Source: Pyrus communis (lineage: Eukaryota > Streptophyta > Magnoliopsida > Rosales > Rosaceae). Taken from it: DNA of 64,000 bases. Positions 35,540 to 48,268 of the stretch are shown one piece after another. A model generated the notes under the pieces. It saw nothing but the letters and a program-made list of their open reading frames with translations. It had not been told where the DNA came from and ran no database searches. The position numbers and the translations under genes are program-made. The stretch is taken from assembly GCF_963583255.1 (NCBI RefSeq), contig NC_084807.1, forward strand, positions 5,126,872 to 5,190,871, read 5' to 3'. Each line of letters begins with the position of its first letter. The stretch's first letter is position 1.

Positions 35540-38500
35540 TCAGTCGCCACCACCCCCAGCAATCCACCGCCAAACCCCACCAGAACCTTGTCTCTGAGCA
35601 GATGAGGTGAGCTCATCCTGTTCCAATGCAGATTTTTGACCCCGAAGTGCTTGCACCTCATCCTCAATGGACTGCACCAATTCTAATTTCTTTTGCAGTT
35701 CACTGATTTGAGCCTAGGAAAACAATGTAAGAACAAAATCAGCTGCTACGTAGAACACATTACATTCGTTACAGGGCACGTCAATAAACAACCCAACCCA
35801 ACCCAAATAAGTTAAAACAAATTATGAAAGGAGAAACCTCCAATTTAAAACATCTTGATCTCTCAGCTACTAGTTGTCCTTGGACTGAAAGAAGTTCCTG
35901 AAAGGGAAGGTTGCAAGGATGAGAAACTCCAAAACACATAATCACCCTAGTAACCAGTGTCTCTAACGAGTATACCTTGGACAACTCAGCATGAGTACTG
36001 TTGACTTCTTCAATATTCTGCCCGATCCTGGAATTTTCCGCCTTGACTTCCACAAGTGACAACTCCAGCATACTTTTCTCCTCTGTAAGGGCCTCTACCT
36101 CAACAGTTAAATCTTGTTCATAATGATGGTTTTCAGGTCCCTTGGAGTTCAGCTCTGCTGTTTTGGAATAAAAAATTTCTATTTTAGATAAGGCATATGC
36201 AGCAGTAACAGAAGCTGCCGCTGCAGCTGCTGCTGGTGACTGGAATATCTTGGGTTGTGATGAGTCCCTCGGTTTGGGCATCATTACAAAAACCTGTAAT
36301 AAAAGAAACGCAAAGAACCATATAAGGGAATGCACGAGATACCTCACGCAACATAGGCTTGTAAATAATGAACATGAAATATGTCATTGAATAACATACC
36401 TCATTGCTATAGTTCCCATTATACCCACCAAAGGCAACCAAATGCTTCTTTCCATCTATGGTCACTGAGGAGACAGTGAGTCCCTGTTTCCGAATCACAT
36501 TCATAGCTCAAGTACAAACCAATAAACTAGAATTTTATGTTTAGTCATAAAAGGCATGATCCATAAACGATATTCAGTTACACCTGGAGCAAAAAACCTT
36601 TTATGGAACAACGTGGTGCACAAGTCATACTAGAGTAATGACCAAACGTCACAAGTATATTTTCTTTTAGTATTTCTATGGAACTGCATGTCAATGGATG
36701 CAGTCAACCAAATTTCTTTCGGATTGAAACTTCTCGGAGAAACATATATAATCAAAGAAATGAACAGACCTCACTAGCGAGTGCATCCCTTTGCTTAACA
36801 CTGGTTGAGACCGACCACACTAGCTTAGACATATTTAACACCAGAGTTTCGGGGCAACCTGTATAATTTTACAGTCTATGTCATAAAAAGCTAGAAAAGT
36901 ACATTTACAGTAGGTAAAAGCCACGGTTCCATATTTAGTGGGCATAGTTTCATAGTAAGATTCAGTAAGCAATAATTATGTATACCATTTTTGTTATCTC
37001 CACCACCAACTATATACCAGTTCTCATCAATGGTTATACCAGCATGACCTGCCCTAGGAGCAACAAGATCACCCTGAATTTGTGGTTGGGACCACTCCAT
37101 CTGAAAAGTAATGGCAAATTGTGGGCAAGAAACATAAAAAGAGAAAATACGGCAATTAACTGGAAAACTGTACAGCTTAAAAAGCATGGAATATCATACT
37201 ATTACTAATGATTCATTTTTCGGTTACAACTAACAGTAATTTTTCATTCATCCTATTCTTATTGTTAGTCTAGGATGGCATAATTATCTTTCAAGGTATA
37301 CGAAAAACTTTCAAAAGTTATGCTCCCGAAACCATATAATGTCTAAGTTCACCAAAAACTCTTTAACATTCCATGATGGCAAGTGGACCACACATCATAA
37401 ATTTGATGCATGCAGTCCTCTACTGATTCAAATGAAGTATGAATTTTCTGATCTCAAGACCGAAGAGAGTATACAAATACAAACAATAAAAGAATTTAAA
37501 AATAAAAAATAAAACAAAGAAAGATGTTCCTAGCTCACTCAATTCAGGCCTCTAGGCATACAGCAGGATGGAAGTAAAAAACACGAGATACTCATTAATT
37601 TACAAAAAGGAGCTCTTACAATGAATAGCACTTTTGGTACAAATCTAAAAATGTGAAAGAGGGATCTATTTAATTTTATAAATATAAAATGAAATATGTT
37701 CTCAGAAGCTCATATTTGTTGATAATAGTTGTTGCCTTCATTACAAAAGAACATATTAATTCCAACTATATTCTTCTGCGTAAGTTTTCAATAATCACTT
37801 CAGTACGCTTCTATCAGAAATCATCTTTTAAACAGTAAATTAATAAATCAAATCATTTAAGTAATGCACATCTATGTCGTGTGTGTTTGAACAGACTGCA
37901 GAATTTGTAGACTAGATCTGATGTAATCAGTAAAGCACTTACTGCTTCCAAGTCAAGTACATGAAGATCATTGAAGAAAGTAGCATGAGAACAACCACCG
38001 AAAATTAGAAGGTAGCGTTCAGCATTTACTGCAGCTGAGTGATCGAATCTAGGAGCTGGAGGTGTCTGCCTATCATAACATAAAAAAGTAATGCGGAACT
38101 CTTCTAAAAGCATGGCACAAAAGTTTCAAAATAAAAGTGTATGGATACTTACGTTACTTTCATCATATCCCAAGTCATTGTCTCTAGATCAAGAACATTA
38201 ACATCATTCAACAATCTTCTGGTCCTGTCTTCTCCACCGAACATTATCAGTCTAGAACCGACTAATGTCATGGACTGCCCCCCACGAGCTACCTGAAAAA
38301 TAATTTGCATGCATACCAAACAGGTTAATTACAGTTGAAAGTACATAGCACAAGGAAAAACAAGGATTCAGCCATCATACCGGTACATTTCCTGAGGTCT
38401 CAATGATGCCACAGTGGTGTGTTTCCAAATCGATGAACCAAACTACAAGTCCATTAACATTGCAAAAGGTTTTAAACACCAATTAAAGTGCACTATCATA

Positions 38501-39634
38501 TGTCTCATGATAGATCTACATTGTCCATGAACTAACAAGATGGTTGTTCTAGTAACAAACCTATTATACTATCAGACAATTTCTTCGAATTCCCACCAAG
38601 AAGAAGAAGTTTGTCTCCCCACCTAACCTGCCAAGATATAGACAAAAGTGTTCAGTTGGATAATAAAAACCATGTCGAATCATAAATGAAGGGGACGAAA
38701 GCCAAGACAAAAAGCGAATTGGACATATACAAACAAATAATATGCACGTATAAACGCAAAGATTTACTGGTCTCATGAAATTTTACCATATTGTGAGCAG
38801 AAATTCCTGGAAGAACTTCCTGTGAGCCACTGTCTTCAAATTTATCGGAATTGGATTTCAGTTTAATTTTAGACCACAACAAATTTCTAAAGTCAAAGAC
38901 CTGCAAGAAGAGTCCAGTACTACATACATTACACAAAAAAGAAGAACCTCAAAGTCAAAATGTACATGAGCATGTACAATACCTGAACATCAGATAGGTG
39001 CCGACCATTACGACTCCCACCAACAATGTATAATTTTTCATCCACTACTACAGCAGCATGCTACAGTTAAAATAGAAATAGCATGGTAAGTCTTTGGTTG
39101 ATCAATTTCCTTTTCTTGAAAAAATATAAGAAAATATTGCTGACAGATAATTAAAGTATTAAATTAAATATAAACAAAAAGTATTTTTCAGCCACTTAGT
39201 ACTACGTTCTAGTGGAATTCCTCTTCACGTGTAAGTGAGAGGTCTTAGGTTCAATTCTTGCCAAAGGAAAATTCGAACCAAATAATTATGGCTAGCCCAT
39301 TTTGAGCCTTAGCCCACTCCCCCACCCCTTAATGTAGATAATATCGTTATGTATTCAAAAAAAAAAAACAAAAATATAAACAAAGAGTTTGATTTTGCAC
39401 TTACTGTAACAAAAAAATGACTTTAGGAATCACAAAAGGAGAAAAAAATGTGAACTTAACAAGACATTTCTCTTTGGTTTTAATCTAAGCTTATCTAAAA
39501 TAAAAATATATGCGTACCTTATAGCGAGCTGGTGGTCGTGGACCAGAAACAGGGAGTGCTATCCACTGGTCACAGGCCAAATCTGTTTGCCAACTGCTGG
39601 TATCAACATTTTTCACAATCCCTTCGTTTCCCAT
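35540..39634 (-). CDS. Kelch-repeat/coiled-coil protein related to ACBP4/5, without ACB domain
   Basis: Coding exons (minus): 39634-39518, 39060-38983, 38900-38787, 38627-38561, 38442-38381, 38292-38153, 38069-37943, 37100-36986, 36858-36770, 36483-36400, 36293-35976, 35897-35838, 35713-35540. All are in phase, 514 codons. A leader exon ends at 40788 and the ATG lies in the second exon. Six Kelch motifs are seen, each ending in GG (YIVGG, LLLLGG, LIMFGG, LLIFGG, YIVGGG, LVAFGG), forming a predicted propeller over residues 25-335. An Ala-rich linker and a coiled coil (about 380-490) follow, and the C-terminus ends GSGGVWRWIAG plus GGGD. This architecture and tail match plant acyl-CoA-binding proteins ACBP4/5, but no acyl-CoA-binding domain precedes the propeller. 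Arabidopsis has a similar ACB-less Kelch protein. It is probably a cytosolic scaffold; its ligand is unknown. Confidence 0.93.
39179..39371 (+). mobile_element. SINE with 13-bp target duplication, in an intron of the Kelch gene
   Basis: The body contains cttagtactacgttctagtg, gtgagaggtcttaggttcaa (box B-like) and ttagtgtag-type 3' sequence ending in oligo(A). It is flanked by aaatataaacaaa at 39166-39178 and 39372-39384, an exact match. It is located in the intron between the exons at 39060 and 39518, antisense to the gene. Confidence 0.85.
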
Positions 39635-40787
39635 AGAAGCTGTCTGCAAGTGAACCAATTGATTTAGCTTCGCTTTAAAATATTGAAAATATTAAATGAC
39701 CAAAAGAGTAAAGAACTAGCAAAATAAACAGACATTACTTCCACCAACATTTCAGGATAAACAAAGTCCCTGTTTGAGAGCATAAACTAAAAAAAAAAAT
39801 AAAAAAAAAATCACCACTATGTATCATTTCAGAAATACTATGATAAAAACCCACTTGAAATTGTAGCCTACCGGAAGGAATCAACTATAATGTAGCTAGC
39901 TAGTAAATAGCAGAGCAATTTGAAATGTGCAACATAAAAATTACTAGTACTAGATGAAAAAAACAAAAAATCCTGCGAAACCCAGAGCACAGCTGTGGAG
40001 AGAATGACGCAAAGCAATTACAGTGGTTTGTTCATGAACAACAAAGATCTATTACAGTTTGCAGGTTTATTTTTCATTTTCTATTTAAAATCCTTTACTT
40101 GCTTGCTACCTTCCCAAGATTAGAGGGCTCCTTTACCAGCCTTCCGAATCGCTTCAGTGCCCAAGGTGTCTTCAGTAATATCCTATCGTACTGTTTTCTA
40201 AAATTAATCCAATTCCATTTCTCATTAAAAGGATTTACAATAAACAGTATGAAGACCCCAGAGAAGGAAAAGGAATGTGAAACATTTCGAAACACCAAAA
40301 AAGAGACTAATGATCTGAGCTAACACTCTGTATCCGAAAAAACTGCTAAGCTGCAACCAATCTTCTTCCTTTCTGTCTTGTTTTTCTCGATTTAGTTAAC
40401 AGAAACAGCGAACAAATTCGGTTGATACGAAGAATTTATCTAACACTGAATTTGAATATTTATTGAATTCAGTTACCATTAAGCATGACATAATCTTTGT
40501 TTTTAACCCCCAATCAAAAGAAAAGGACTAAGACTCAATCCTGTGACAAAATTGCAATTGCCCATTTCACATTTCTGAATTCCAAAACAAATCCATCATA
40601 ATTCACCTCAGATGAAGATTGAATTTCCAATCTCTCTCTCGAAAACCTCAGCAACCAAACAAAAATGTCCACATCCATCCATAAGTCAACAAACAGACAA
40701 TTCAATCGATGGGGTAAACTGAGAACCAAATTAATGAGGTGAGTTCATATTTTGACATAAAAATGAGGGGAAGAGACTATTATGCAC

Positions 40788-40930
40788 CTTGAAATTGCGA
40801 GGGAAATACAATTATCGAGAGGAGATCAGGGAGGAGATGGGCGGCCGGAGAGTTGGATCTGAAGGAAAATGTGGAGGAGATCGGACGGTGGCGATTAAGT
40901 GATTCGTAGGGAAGAGTCGAATACCACCGT
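40788..40930 (-). other. Leader (5'UTR) exon and promoter-proximal region of the Kelch gene
   Basis: The sequence ...TTTCAAG followed by gtgcat gives a good donor at 40787, pairing with the acceptor just above 39643. Purine-rich DNA here (gagaggagatcagggagg) is typical of a plant leader. The transcription start is not determinable. Confidence 0.55.
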
Positions 40931-41030
40931 TAAGATCTGTTTCTGTATCGTCAGGCGATCATTTGGCTGGCTTTGTCAGTGTCTCCGTACTGACCGACGG
41001 AATCAGTAGAAGATTAAAGTCGACGTTTTT

Positions 41031-41050
41031 TTTTTTTTTTTTTTTTTTTT
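41031..41050. repeat. Poly(T) run
   Basis: An uninterrupted T stretch spanning about 41024-41050. It could be the tail of a minus-strand retroposed element, but no body is recognised next to it. Confidence 0.7.
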
Positions 41051-41075
41051 GTCGAATTAAAGTCGACTTTTGGAC

Positions 41076-41258
41076 TTAATGAAGATTTCTTCCTAAAGCA
41101 GAACAAAATTAAAAATAAAAAAATAATATAACATTTGCCCTGCTACAGTCCTATTAAATTAAGTATAAATCTTAATGAAGATTTTTTCCTAAAGCAGAAC
41201 AAAATTAAAAATAAAAAAATAATATAATATTTGCCCTGCTACAGTCCTATTAAATTAA
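41076..41258. repeat. Tandem duplication across the 5' edge of the copia LTR
   Basis: A segment of about 88 bp (cttaatgaagatttcttcct ... cctattaaattaa) occurs twice, at about 41076-41160 and 41164-41258. The second copy runs into the LTR. Each repeat therefore includes about 22 bp of LTR start, so the duplication arose after the element inserted. Confidence 0.85.
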
Positions 41259-41503
41259 CAATGTGATTGTATAAATCCTAATGTATCTAAGGATACGTTG
41301 GAATATTTTATAGGGTTAGATAGTATTTTATTATAGTTGTAATCCTAAAGGGTGATAAATTAGCATTCACTACTACTATAAATAAAGGCACAATGAGGTG
41401 AAATAAAACACACATCACAATTATACATCTCTCTCTTCTCTCTATGTGTCGCACCCCTCTCTCTATGACCTCCATAATTGTTCAGTAAATTATGCCTACA
41501 ACA
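41237..41503 (+). repeat. Copia 5' LTR
   Basis: Starts TGCTACAG, ends ACAACA. It includes TATAAATA at 41377-41384 and CT-rich repeats further on. A CGTTATCAGCACG segment follows directly, in the position of the primer-binding site. Confidence 0.85.
41377..41384 (+). promoter_or_regulatory. TATA box of the copia LTR
   Basis: TATAAATA, kept at the matching place in the 3' LTR (48138-48145), about 60 bp before the CT-rich start region. Confidence 0.7.
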
Positions 41504-43594
41504 CGTTATCAGCACGTTTTTTACGCTGCGCTACAGAGAGTTTATTCTTCAATCAGGAGAATATTACGTTTTCATCATTCTTTTTATGATTAATTTATTA
41601 TTTTAAATTAATCTACATGCTATTGATTCAATTTAATTTTTCTTTGTTAAAAGTGATACAACGCATTGGAGATGCGATTCCGGCTTTCCGAGAAGGATCT
41701 TCTACAAATTCAAAGGCTTTTATCGTTTTCTGCCAATTAGGTACGCTTAAAATAAAAGAAGATATTTGAAACGACCATGAAGTATGAAAATATTCCTCAT
41801 GATGCATGAACTCCCTACATTTATATTTACCTTCCAATATATACATATATATATATATGTTTCATACATTACACAATTTTTGCTATGTGGAATTTGTGAG
41901 TCAAAGAATCAAAATAAATTAGAAGCACTTTTGGGTTTTCCAAACCCTAGAATTCAAAAAAAAAAAACAAAAAAAAAAAAAAGAAAGAAAATTATTTTTG
42001 GGGAAAATTACGATAAAGCCGTGGCTCCCAACGACACCAAGCCTGGTAGCTTGAGCCAGTGACACGGACAACTTCAGTCCTGCATCAACTGCCTCTATTT
42101 GGGCTTGCTGCTCTTAGACTAGGCTTGATTGCCTAAGTCTTTTGTGTTGGGCTTCACGCCCGCGTCTCATCCCAAGAAGCCAACACGTTGTTGGGCTTTT
42201 CGCTCTAAACCAAATACATCATACGTTGGGCTTATCCTGGACCACGGCCCACCAAACAGCAACCTTCGAGCTTCTGGGTTCTGCTCTCACGTTTTGGCCT
42301 GCCTTCTACAGCCTTATGTGTTGCTGGTCCCATCTTTTCCCTTTCGCCTACTTCCCTGCTGCAATTGCAATTTGCCTACTTGCATGGGCTGCCTCGTGCA
42401 GCCTGGCCTGAGTCTAAGTCTGCAGCCTTTGCTATTCTGCCTAGCAGCTAGCAATGAGTATTTGCTATTGCTGCAGGGCCCTGTTCTGGATAGCAGCTAG
42501 CAATCCTTTGCTATTCTGCCTTTTGTTCTCGGCCCAAAGCCATTTTTGGCTTGTTTTTTTTCAACCCACACCCATATTATTTTGGTGCCCGATTTCACGG
42601 CTTTAACTAACTTTTAGGGGTTTTCTTTTGCATGGCCTGTAGCCATCTAGCCAAAATGTGGCCTAAATCTGTATATTTCTTTGCTTCTACGATCGACCCG
42701 AATAGTCTTGATTTATTGAATTAATTAAAAGTGACCAGGTGTCTATTAATCTGACAAGAAATTCAAAATTGTTAGCCTAAATCTCATTTTTGCACATTAA
42801 CGATTCAATATTTTAATTCTCTTCTTTGAACCGTTGACCTCATTTCGTAGTCCCGAAATGCTCACACTTGAGTTCCCGAAGCAACTCAAATCCACTACAC
42901 TTAAATCAGCATATTGTATTATGTGTTCTTGCGGGAACCTTTATTTTATGAACTAAACGTTCGTAAACTAAGTTGAACCTGTAGTTTCAAAATTAGTGCC
43001 TTTGAACCCGAAGTTTTCATAAAACAATACACCCATGAATACCATGTCTTAGAACCCGAATGTTCTGATTTTGATGCTTATGGATGATTCATTCCCATAG
43101 CACCAATCACAATCTTGGTCCCTCCAATTTAGTGGATTGTCGAAACATCATAAGTTCGATTTTCCTGATTTGGACGTTTCTAATAGAAACCACTTTATGT
43201 GAGGTACAAGACGTGAATCTCCACTTGACTTTCAAGTAGCTGAGAAACCATTGAAACCAACAATGGCATAGAAGAGCTGAATAAGCCCCTGCCATGATCT
43301 TCATTCGAAGACTTATGCCTGAAGCATTACAAACGGAAGTACCTACTGAACGAGGATTCCGTGGCTCTTTGGCTCGTTCCTACAGACCGTCTAATCATGT
43401 GAGACATTGCCTGAAGTACACCATGATTACGTCCATGAATAAGTACAATTCTAAAGCTTATAAATCCGATCGAATTTTGACTGGAGAATACTTTTCTCAT
43501 CCTTCCATGTTTCTTACTCACTCTTGAAGTTGCAGTGTAGAAAGCAGAAGTTTACCAAATTCTCGAATCTGATTACTACCACAAACGTGATAGA

Positions 43595-43835
43595 AAGGTA
43601 TATACCCAGCTTCGGTTAGAGTCTACCGAACAGTATAGACCTAGTTCGGCTGGAATATACCAAATGGCTTAACCTAGTTCAGTCAGAGCCTATCGAATGG
43701 TGATACCCTGCTTTAGCAAGGATGCACCAAAGGGCATTCTCTACTTCGGCAGAAATGCACCGAATGGTATTACTTTGCTTTGGCAGAGGCCTACCGAATA
43801 GACCCCTCCAGCTTCGGTTAGAGCCTACTGAACCC
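43595..43835 (+). repeat. Degenerate ~33-36-bp repeats inside the copia element
   Basis: Six or seven imperfect units of the form cttcggttagagcctaccgaa follow one another, each with a ttcgg/tttgg start and a taccgaa/caccgaa end. Spacing of about 35 bp is not a strict multiple of three. Confidence 0.75.
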
Positions 43836-46598
43836 AAGTCTGGGTCTGTCTATCTCTTTCACAATCCAATTTCGAGTTTGTTTTTACAACATATGGTAGA
43901 ATTAAGGCCTGCCAAGGTGTGGCATCATGCTTGAAGCGTGATCCTTGGCACCTAAGACCTAAAACTTCAAGAATAAAGGATAATATTCTCAAACCTTAAC
44001 CTTGCAGAATCTACTTCCGTCTTGATGGAATAGATCATTGGTTATTCATATGTTCGTGCCCTTACCAATGTCATTGAGGAGTATTAGTCTCGTAGTCAAT
44101 AAGTGAGATTGATTTTGCTCCACCGAATACCATTGGAAAAGCAGAATTTTGACATAGATGGCCTTGTTAGCCGAATCCCCTCACTAAACCATTTACTTTG
44201 TGAACATTTTTTTTATGCTCTTGGATTCACATTTGGTGTTTGTTTTCATTATAGATAATCTTATTGATATTGTCCTTGAATATGAGTTAATTGAATCATG
44301 TTTCTTGTATACATGTGATTGAATTCAATTAAACACGTGATTAGGTACAAATGTGGGAAAGTTAGTTATCTAGATGAATGTGATACTACGCACACAAACT
44401 TTATGCCTAAATCCAATCTCTAGTAAAGACTTTAGGTCTATCCAACCTGATTAAGAGCATTGCCACACTTCTTATTAAATGAATGGTACTGAATTACCAT
44501 GTCAGAAACCTTATATTCTCCCCGTTTCGGAAGAATGTCATTGAGTTTAAACGATATTCGAGATGACAATGATCATGAATGAAACCACTGAAGAAAATAA
44601 AGTGAAATATCTTTGCACCACCTCCACAAATGAGCCTGAAGCTTTGCTTTAGGCCAATAGGTTGTCTCCTAATTGGGAACACGCCACATGTGGTCGACCT
44701 AAAGCCTGGTGATTCGAGCAGTTTACTTGCTTTGGCACGACCTTTTGGGACACTTTGGTCGAACAATGATGTCACGACGCATCTCCTTACCCGAAGTAAG
44801 GACCTTGTGCCTACAAGCACACTTTGCCAAGCCTGCTTATTGGGGAAATTGATTTTCTAAATCATCCCTCGCAAAGATACGAAATCACCTTTTTTCACAG
44901 TGGATTCAAGGGAATATATGTGGACTAATCCAACCAAAATGCAGACCATAAAAATACTTATGGTTTTGGTTAATGAATCAACAAACTGGTCACATGTTTG
45001 TCTACACACATTGCTGCTAAATCTCTTGGCCTATTTTAAGGGTTCACCACCTTACTTATCCTATAAAGTTTAGGAGACTGCATAATGCTGGAGAGTCTAT
45101 ATCGACAGTTTTCGATAGGTATTGCATGTCTTTTGGGTTTATAATTAGATATTGAATTCCCATGTTCACCCCAAATAGCTTCGCATAATGATCATAAAAC
45201 TCAATTTCAATGATCGCTCAGACCTTGGTGAATGCACCAAGCTTTCGGTTTCTGCCTAGGGCTATGCAATCTTATACGTAGTTATGTTGGTTCGCCTTGA
45301 GGCCCATTGCCACCCAACCATTTCGACATTACAGTAGGTTACTGGCTACGAACCTAACATTTCGTATTTACTCATTTGAATGTGTATTCCATGTGCCGAG
45401 TTGCGCCGCCGTAACATACCAATATAAGTCCTAAAAAAAAAGAAGTGAATCTTTGTCGATTATGATTCTCCTTCACACTAACTCTCTTAGATCCCTTGCA
45501 TGCGATCTATTTACCGCTCATTTGCGAATTCTCACTTCAATGAGGCAATCTTCCCGCCATTAGGGGGAGATAAGAATGTTAACGTTCCTGTAGAATAACG
45601 CGAATTTGTGTGGTCGTTGCCCACTATGTCTCATCTCAATCCCCGTACCGCACAAGTGTGATAAGCAAGTGCGATGAATTCTAACTTTCAGAATGTTGTT
45701 CCTCTGATTTAGCTAAAATGACGAGATCATATACCAGCTGCAAACATGCCTACAAGGATAGACATATTTAAATGATGTCGAGTCAATGTCCCTGGAAGGT
45801 GTGCTGCCCCTGTTGGACGGTTCGGTACACTAGCAGATAGCTAATTAATCTGTCTTGGCCTAGAGCACGACAGATCACTCGGTTCATAGGATTCAGTTCC
45901 CTAGAAGAGAAAGACACGACACAACAATGAATCCATACTAATTGTTATCTCAAATCATTTCCATCTCATAAGATTAATCCGGATTACTTCCGAGACTTAA
46001 AGTTCTTGGTTCAGTATACTAGTTTGGATGAGTTAATGGAATTGAAATGAGATTACCATCGATGATGCTTTCATTTATATGGTAGCTACCAACATAAATG
46101 AGAAGCGACGATATCAAACCGTGTTCCGTTGATTAAGTGACAATGTAGAACTGATTGGACAACTGAAATTACAATCCAGGTCAAAGTCCTTACCAAAGTG
46201 TGTTTTGGTTTAGTTTGATTGGACAACTGATTAAGCATAATGAGATGAATGAAATAATGCAATATGATGCACACCTTACGGCGCAAGGTTTCTCTCAAAC
46301 GCCCTATGATTAATAGCAGTATTATGAAATGTGGTTAGTGTTTTCTCCATAGGGATATTGATATGGAGATTTACATGTAAGTTCCCGAAGAATTACATGG
46401 ACTGGTTCAAATAGTTCCAAACCACGGAACACCCTCTCAACTGGCTTGAGGTGTTCACTAATGGATTAAAGCAATCTGACGGATGTGAAATACCCATAAG
46501 TGATTATTTGATCAGTCAAGCATATGAATAAATGACCATGTGTGTTAAATTCTAAAGTCTTATTTTGAATTGCTAGAGTTACAGTTTATGTCGTTGAC

Positions 46599-46784
46599 AT
46601 GAATCTCACTAAGACTTTAGAAGAACTTGAGAAAATTGTCTCACACCTGAAGACGGAATTTGAGATGAAGGATCTTAGGAAAACTCGTTTATGCCTTAAC
46701 CTAAAGTTGAAGCATTGTTCTAACGGTACTTTGGTTTACCAGTCAAACTATACCCTGAAGTTTACCAGTCAAACTATACCCTGA
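46599..46784 (+). pseudogene. Copia reverse transcriptase fragment
   Basis: Reads LEKIVSHLKTEFEMKDL, then TRLCLNLKLKH and VYQSNYT, matching the region of copia reverse transcriptase just after the catalytic YVDD, which is itself recognisable out of frame just upstream (YVVDM). Stops lie on both sides. Confidence 0.8.
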
Positions 46785-47996
46785 AGATGTTACCTTTGAG
46801 TATATGTATGATCTTCCATATGTTATATGCAGATGAGTCCCTTGAAGAGGTTATGGAATCCGAAATTCCATGTCTGAATTCAACGTTGCGCTTCGTTGTA
46901 CTTAGCTCATTGTATTAGATAGGACATCTCATTCGCTATTGATATTGGTAAAGATGAAGCACCGCGTTTACACGCAACCACTAAATTGGTATTAAAGACG
47001 TTTTTCCACTACCCTGAATGGTACTTTGGATTTGGGTTAATCCTAACGTATCTTGAGCAAATTCGACCCCCTGATCCTCAGAATGATTCTTGCCTTGATT
47101 TTTATGTTGATGCTGGTTACTTATCAAACCCACACAAGGCAAATCCCTGAATGGTTATGTATTTATCGTTAAGGGATATCGTAATATCTTGGAGGTCCAC
47201 GATATGACCTTAGTTGCGAAATCTTTGAATCGATCCAAGACTCACCTCACATCACTACACCACACGTAAGACATGGTTATGAGTTATTGTTGAGTATATT
47301 CGAAGTACTTGCTGTGTTTTCATCCATCGTTGAGTCCCAACGACGATCCATGAAGATTATGCTGCATGTATCAACCTGACCAAGACATGATACATCAACA
47401 AAGTTAACGCCAAGACATATTGCGTCTACATGTACATCAGTAAAGCATCAAGAAATTGAAGTCATGCAAGCCGATCCTAGACAACCTTGCCGACCTCTAC
47501 ACGACATCACTGCTAAAGTCAACCTACCAGAAGCTTGTTCAAGGAATTGGAATGCCTAACTATTCGTATGCAATGCTTGTAGTTCTCATTTGGAAGTTTT
47601 GTCAAACTCAGGGGGAGTATCCAGAAGTATACTCACTTGATCTTAATGTACTTTTTTATCCTACGATTAGGAGCATTTTTCCCACTGGATTTTTGCTACC
47701 TAACTAGGTTTTGACAAGACATCCATCCTTACCCTTACGAGCTTTTCTACTTGTGTCCAAAAGACGTATAGTTTTGACTTAATGCAAGTTCTCACTTTTC
47801 TCCTTAGTCTATGGGTTTTTCTCTTACCTTGGGTTTCACCATAACAAGGTTTTGTGAGTTTTACCTTTTATGCATTCTTCCGTTGATTTGAGATTAACAT
47901 TCGCTCATTGTGCCGCCGACTTCATCAACTGTACTTGCTTCATCGCTGAAGACTTGATGCTCCATTTGTTTGAGTATTTACACACTCAAAGAGGAG

Positions 47997-48268
47997 TGTT
48001 GCAGTCTTATTAGATTAAGAATGTGATTGTCTAAATCCTAGTGTATCTAAGGATATCTTGGAATATTATCTAGGGTTAGATATTATCCTATTAGAGTTGT
48101 AATCCTTTTAGGGTAAGGAATTAATCTTCTCTACTACTATAAATAAAGGCACAATGGGGTGGAATAGAACACACCTCACAATTACACATCTCTCTCTTCT
48201 CTCTCTATGTGCCACACCCCTCTCTCTCCATGACCTCCATCATTGTTCAATAAATTATGCCTATAACA
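47997..48268 (+). repeat. Copia 3' LTR
   Basis: Starts TGTTGCAG after the polypurine tract and ends ATAACA. Differs from the 5' LTR by scattered substitutions and a few short indels. TATAAATA at 48138-48145. Confidence 0.85.

Larger units (their letters stand above)
41237..48268 (+). mobile_element. Ty1/copia LTR retrotransposon, decayed
   Basis: LTRs at 41237-41503 and 47997-48268 are clearly related, with substitutions and small indels, so the element is not recent. A polypurine tract aaagaggag abuts the 3' LTR. Decayed coding traces, in copia order, are an integrase-like NAGE motif with DRYCMSFG near 45085, a PPLGGDKNVNVP-like segment near 45550, reverse transcriptase LEKIVSHLKTEFEMKDL at 46599-46784, and RNase H-like DAGYLSNPHKA remains near 47110. 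Many stops and frameshifts are present, and no gene is intact. Target duplication not clear (tgccc against tgtcc). Confidence 0.85.

Noticed and set aside
42129..42500. 123-codon plus-strand frame in the copia interior
   Set aside because: No gag or other known motif is visible. It overlaps another frame of similar length and lies in a locally GC-richer decayed part of the element.
43595..43835. Possible CRISPR-like array because of regular ~35-bp spacing
   Set aside because: Units are degenerate, no unique spacers alternate with constant repeats, and this is plant nuclear DNA within a retrotransposon.
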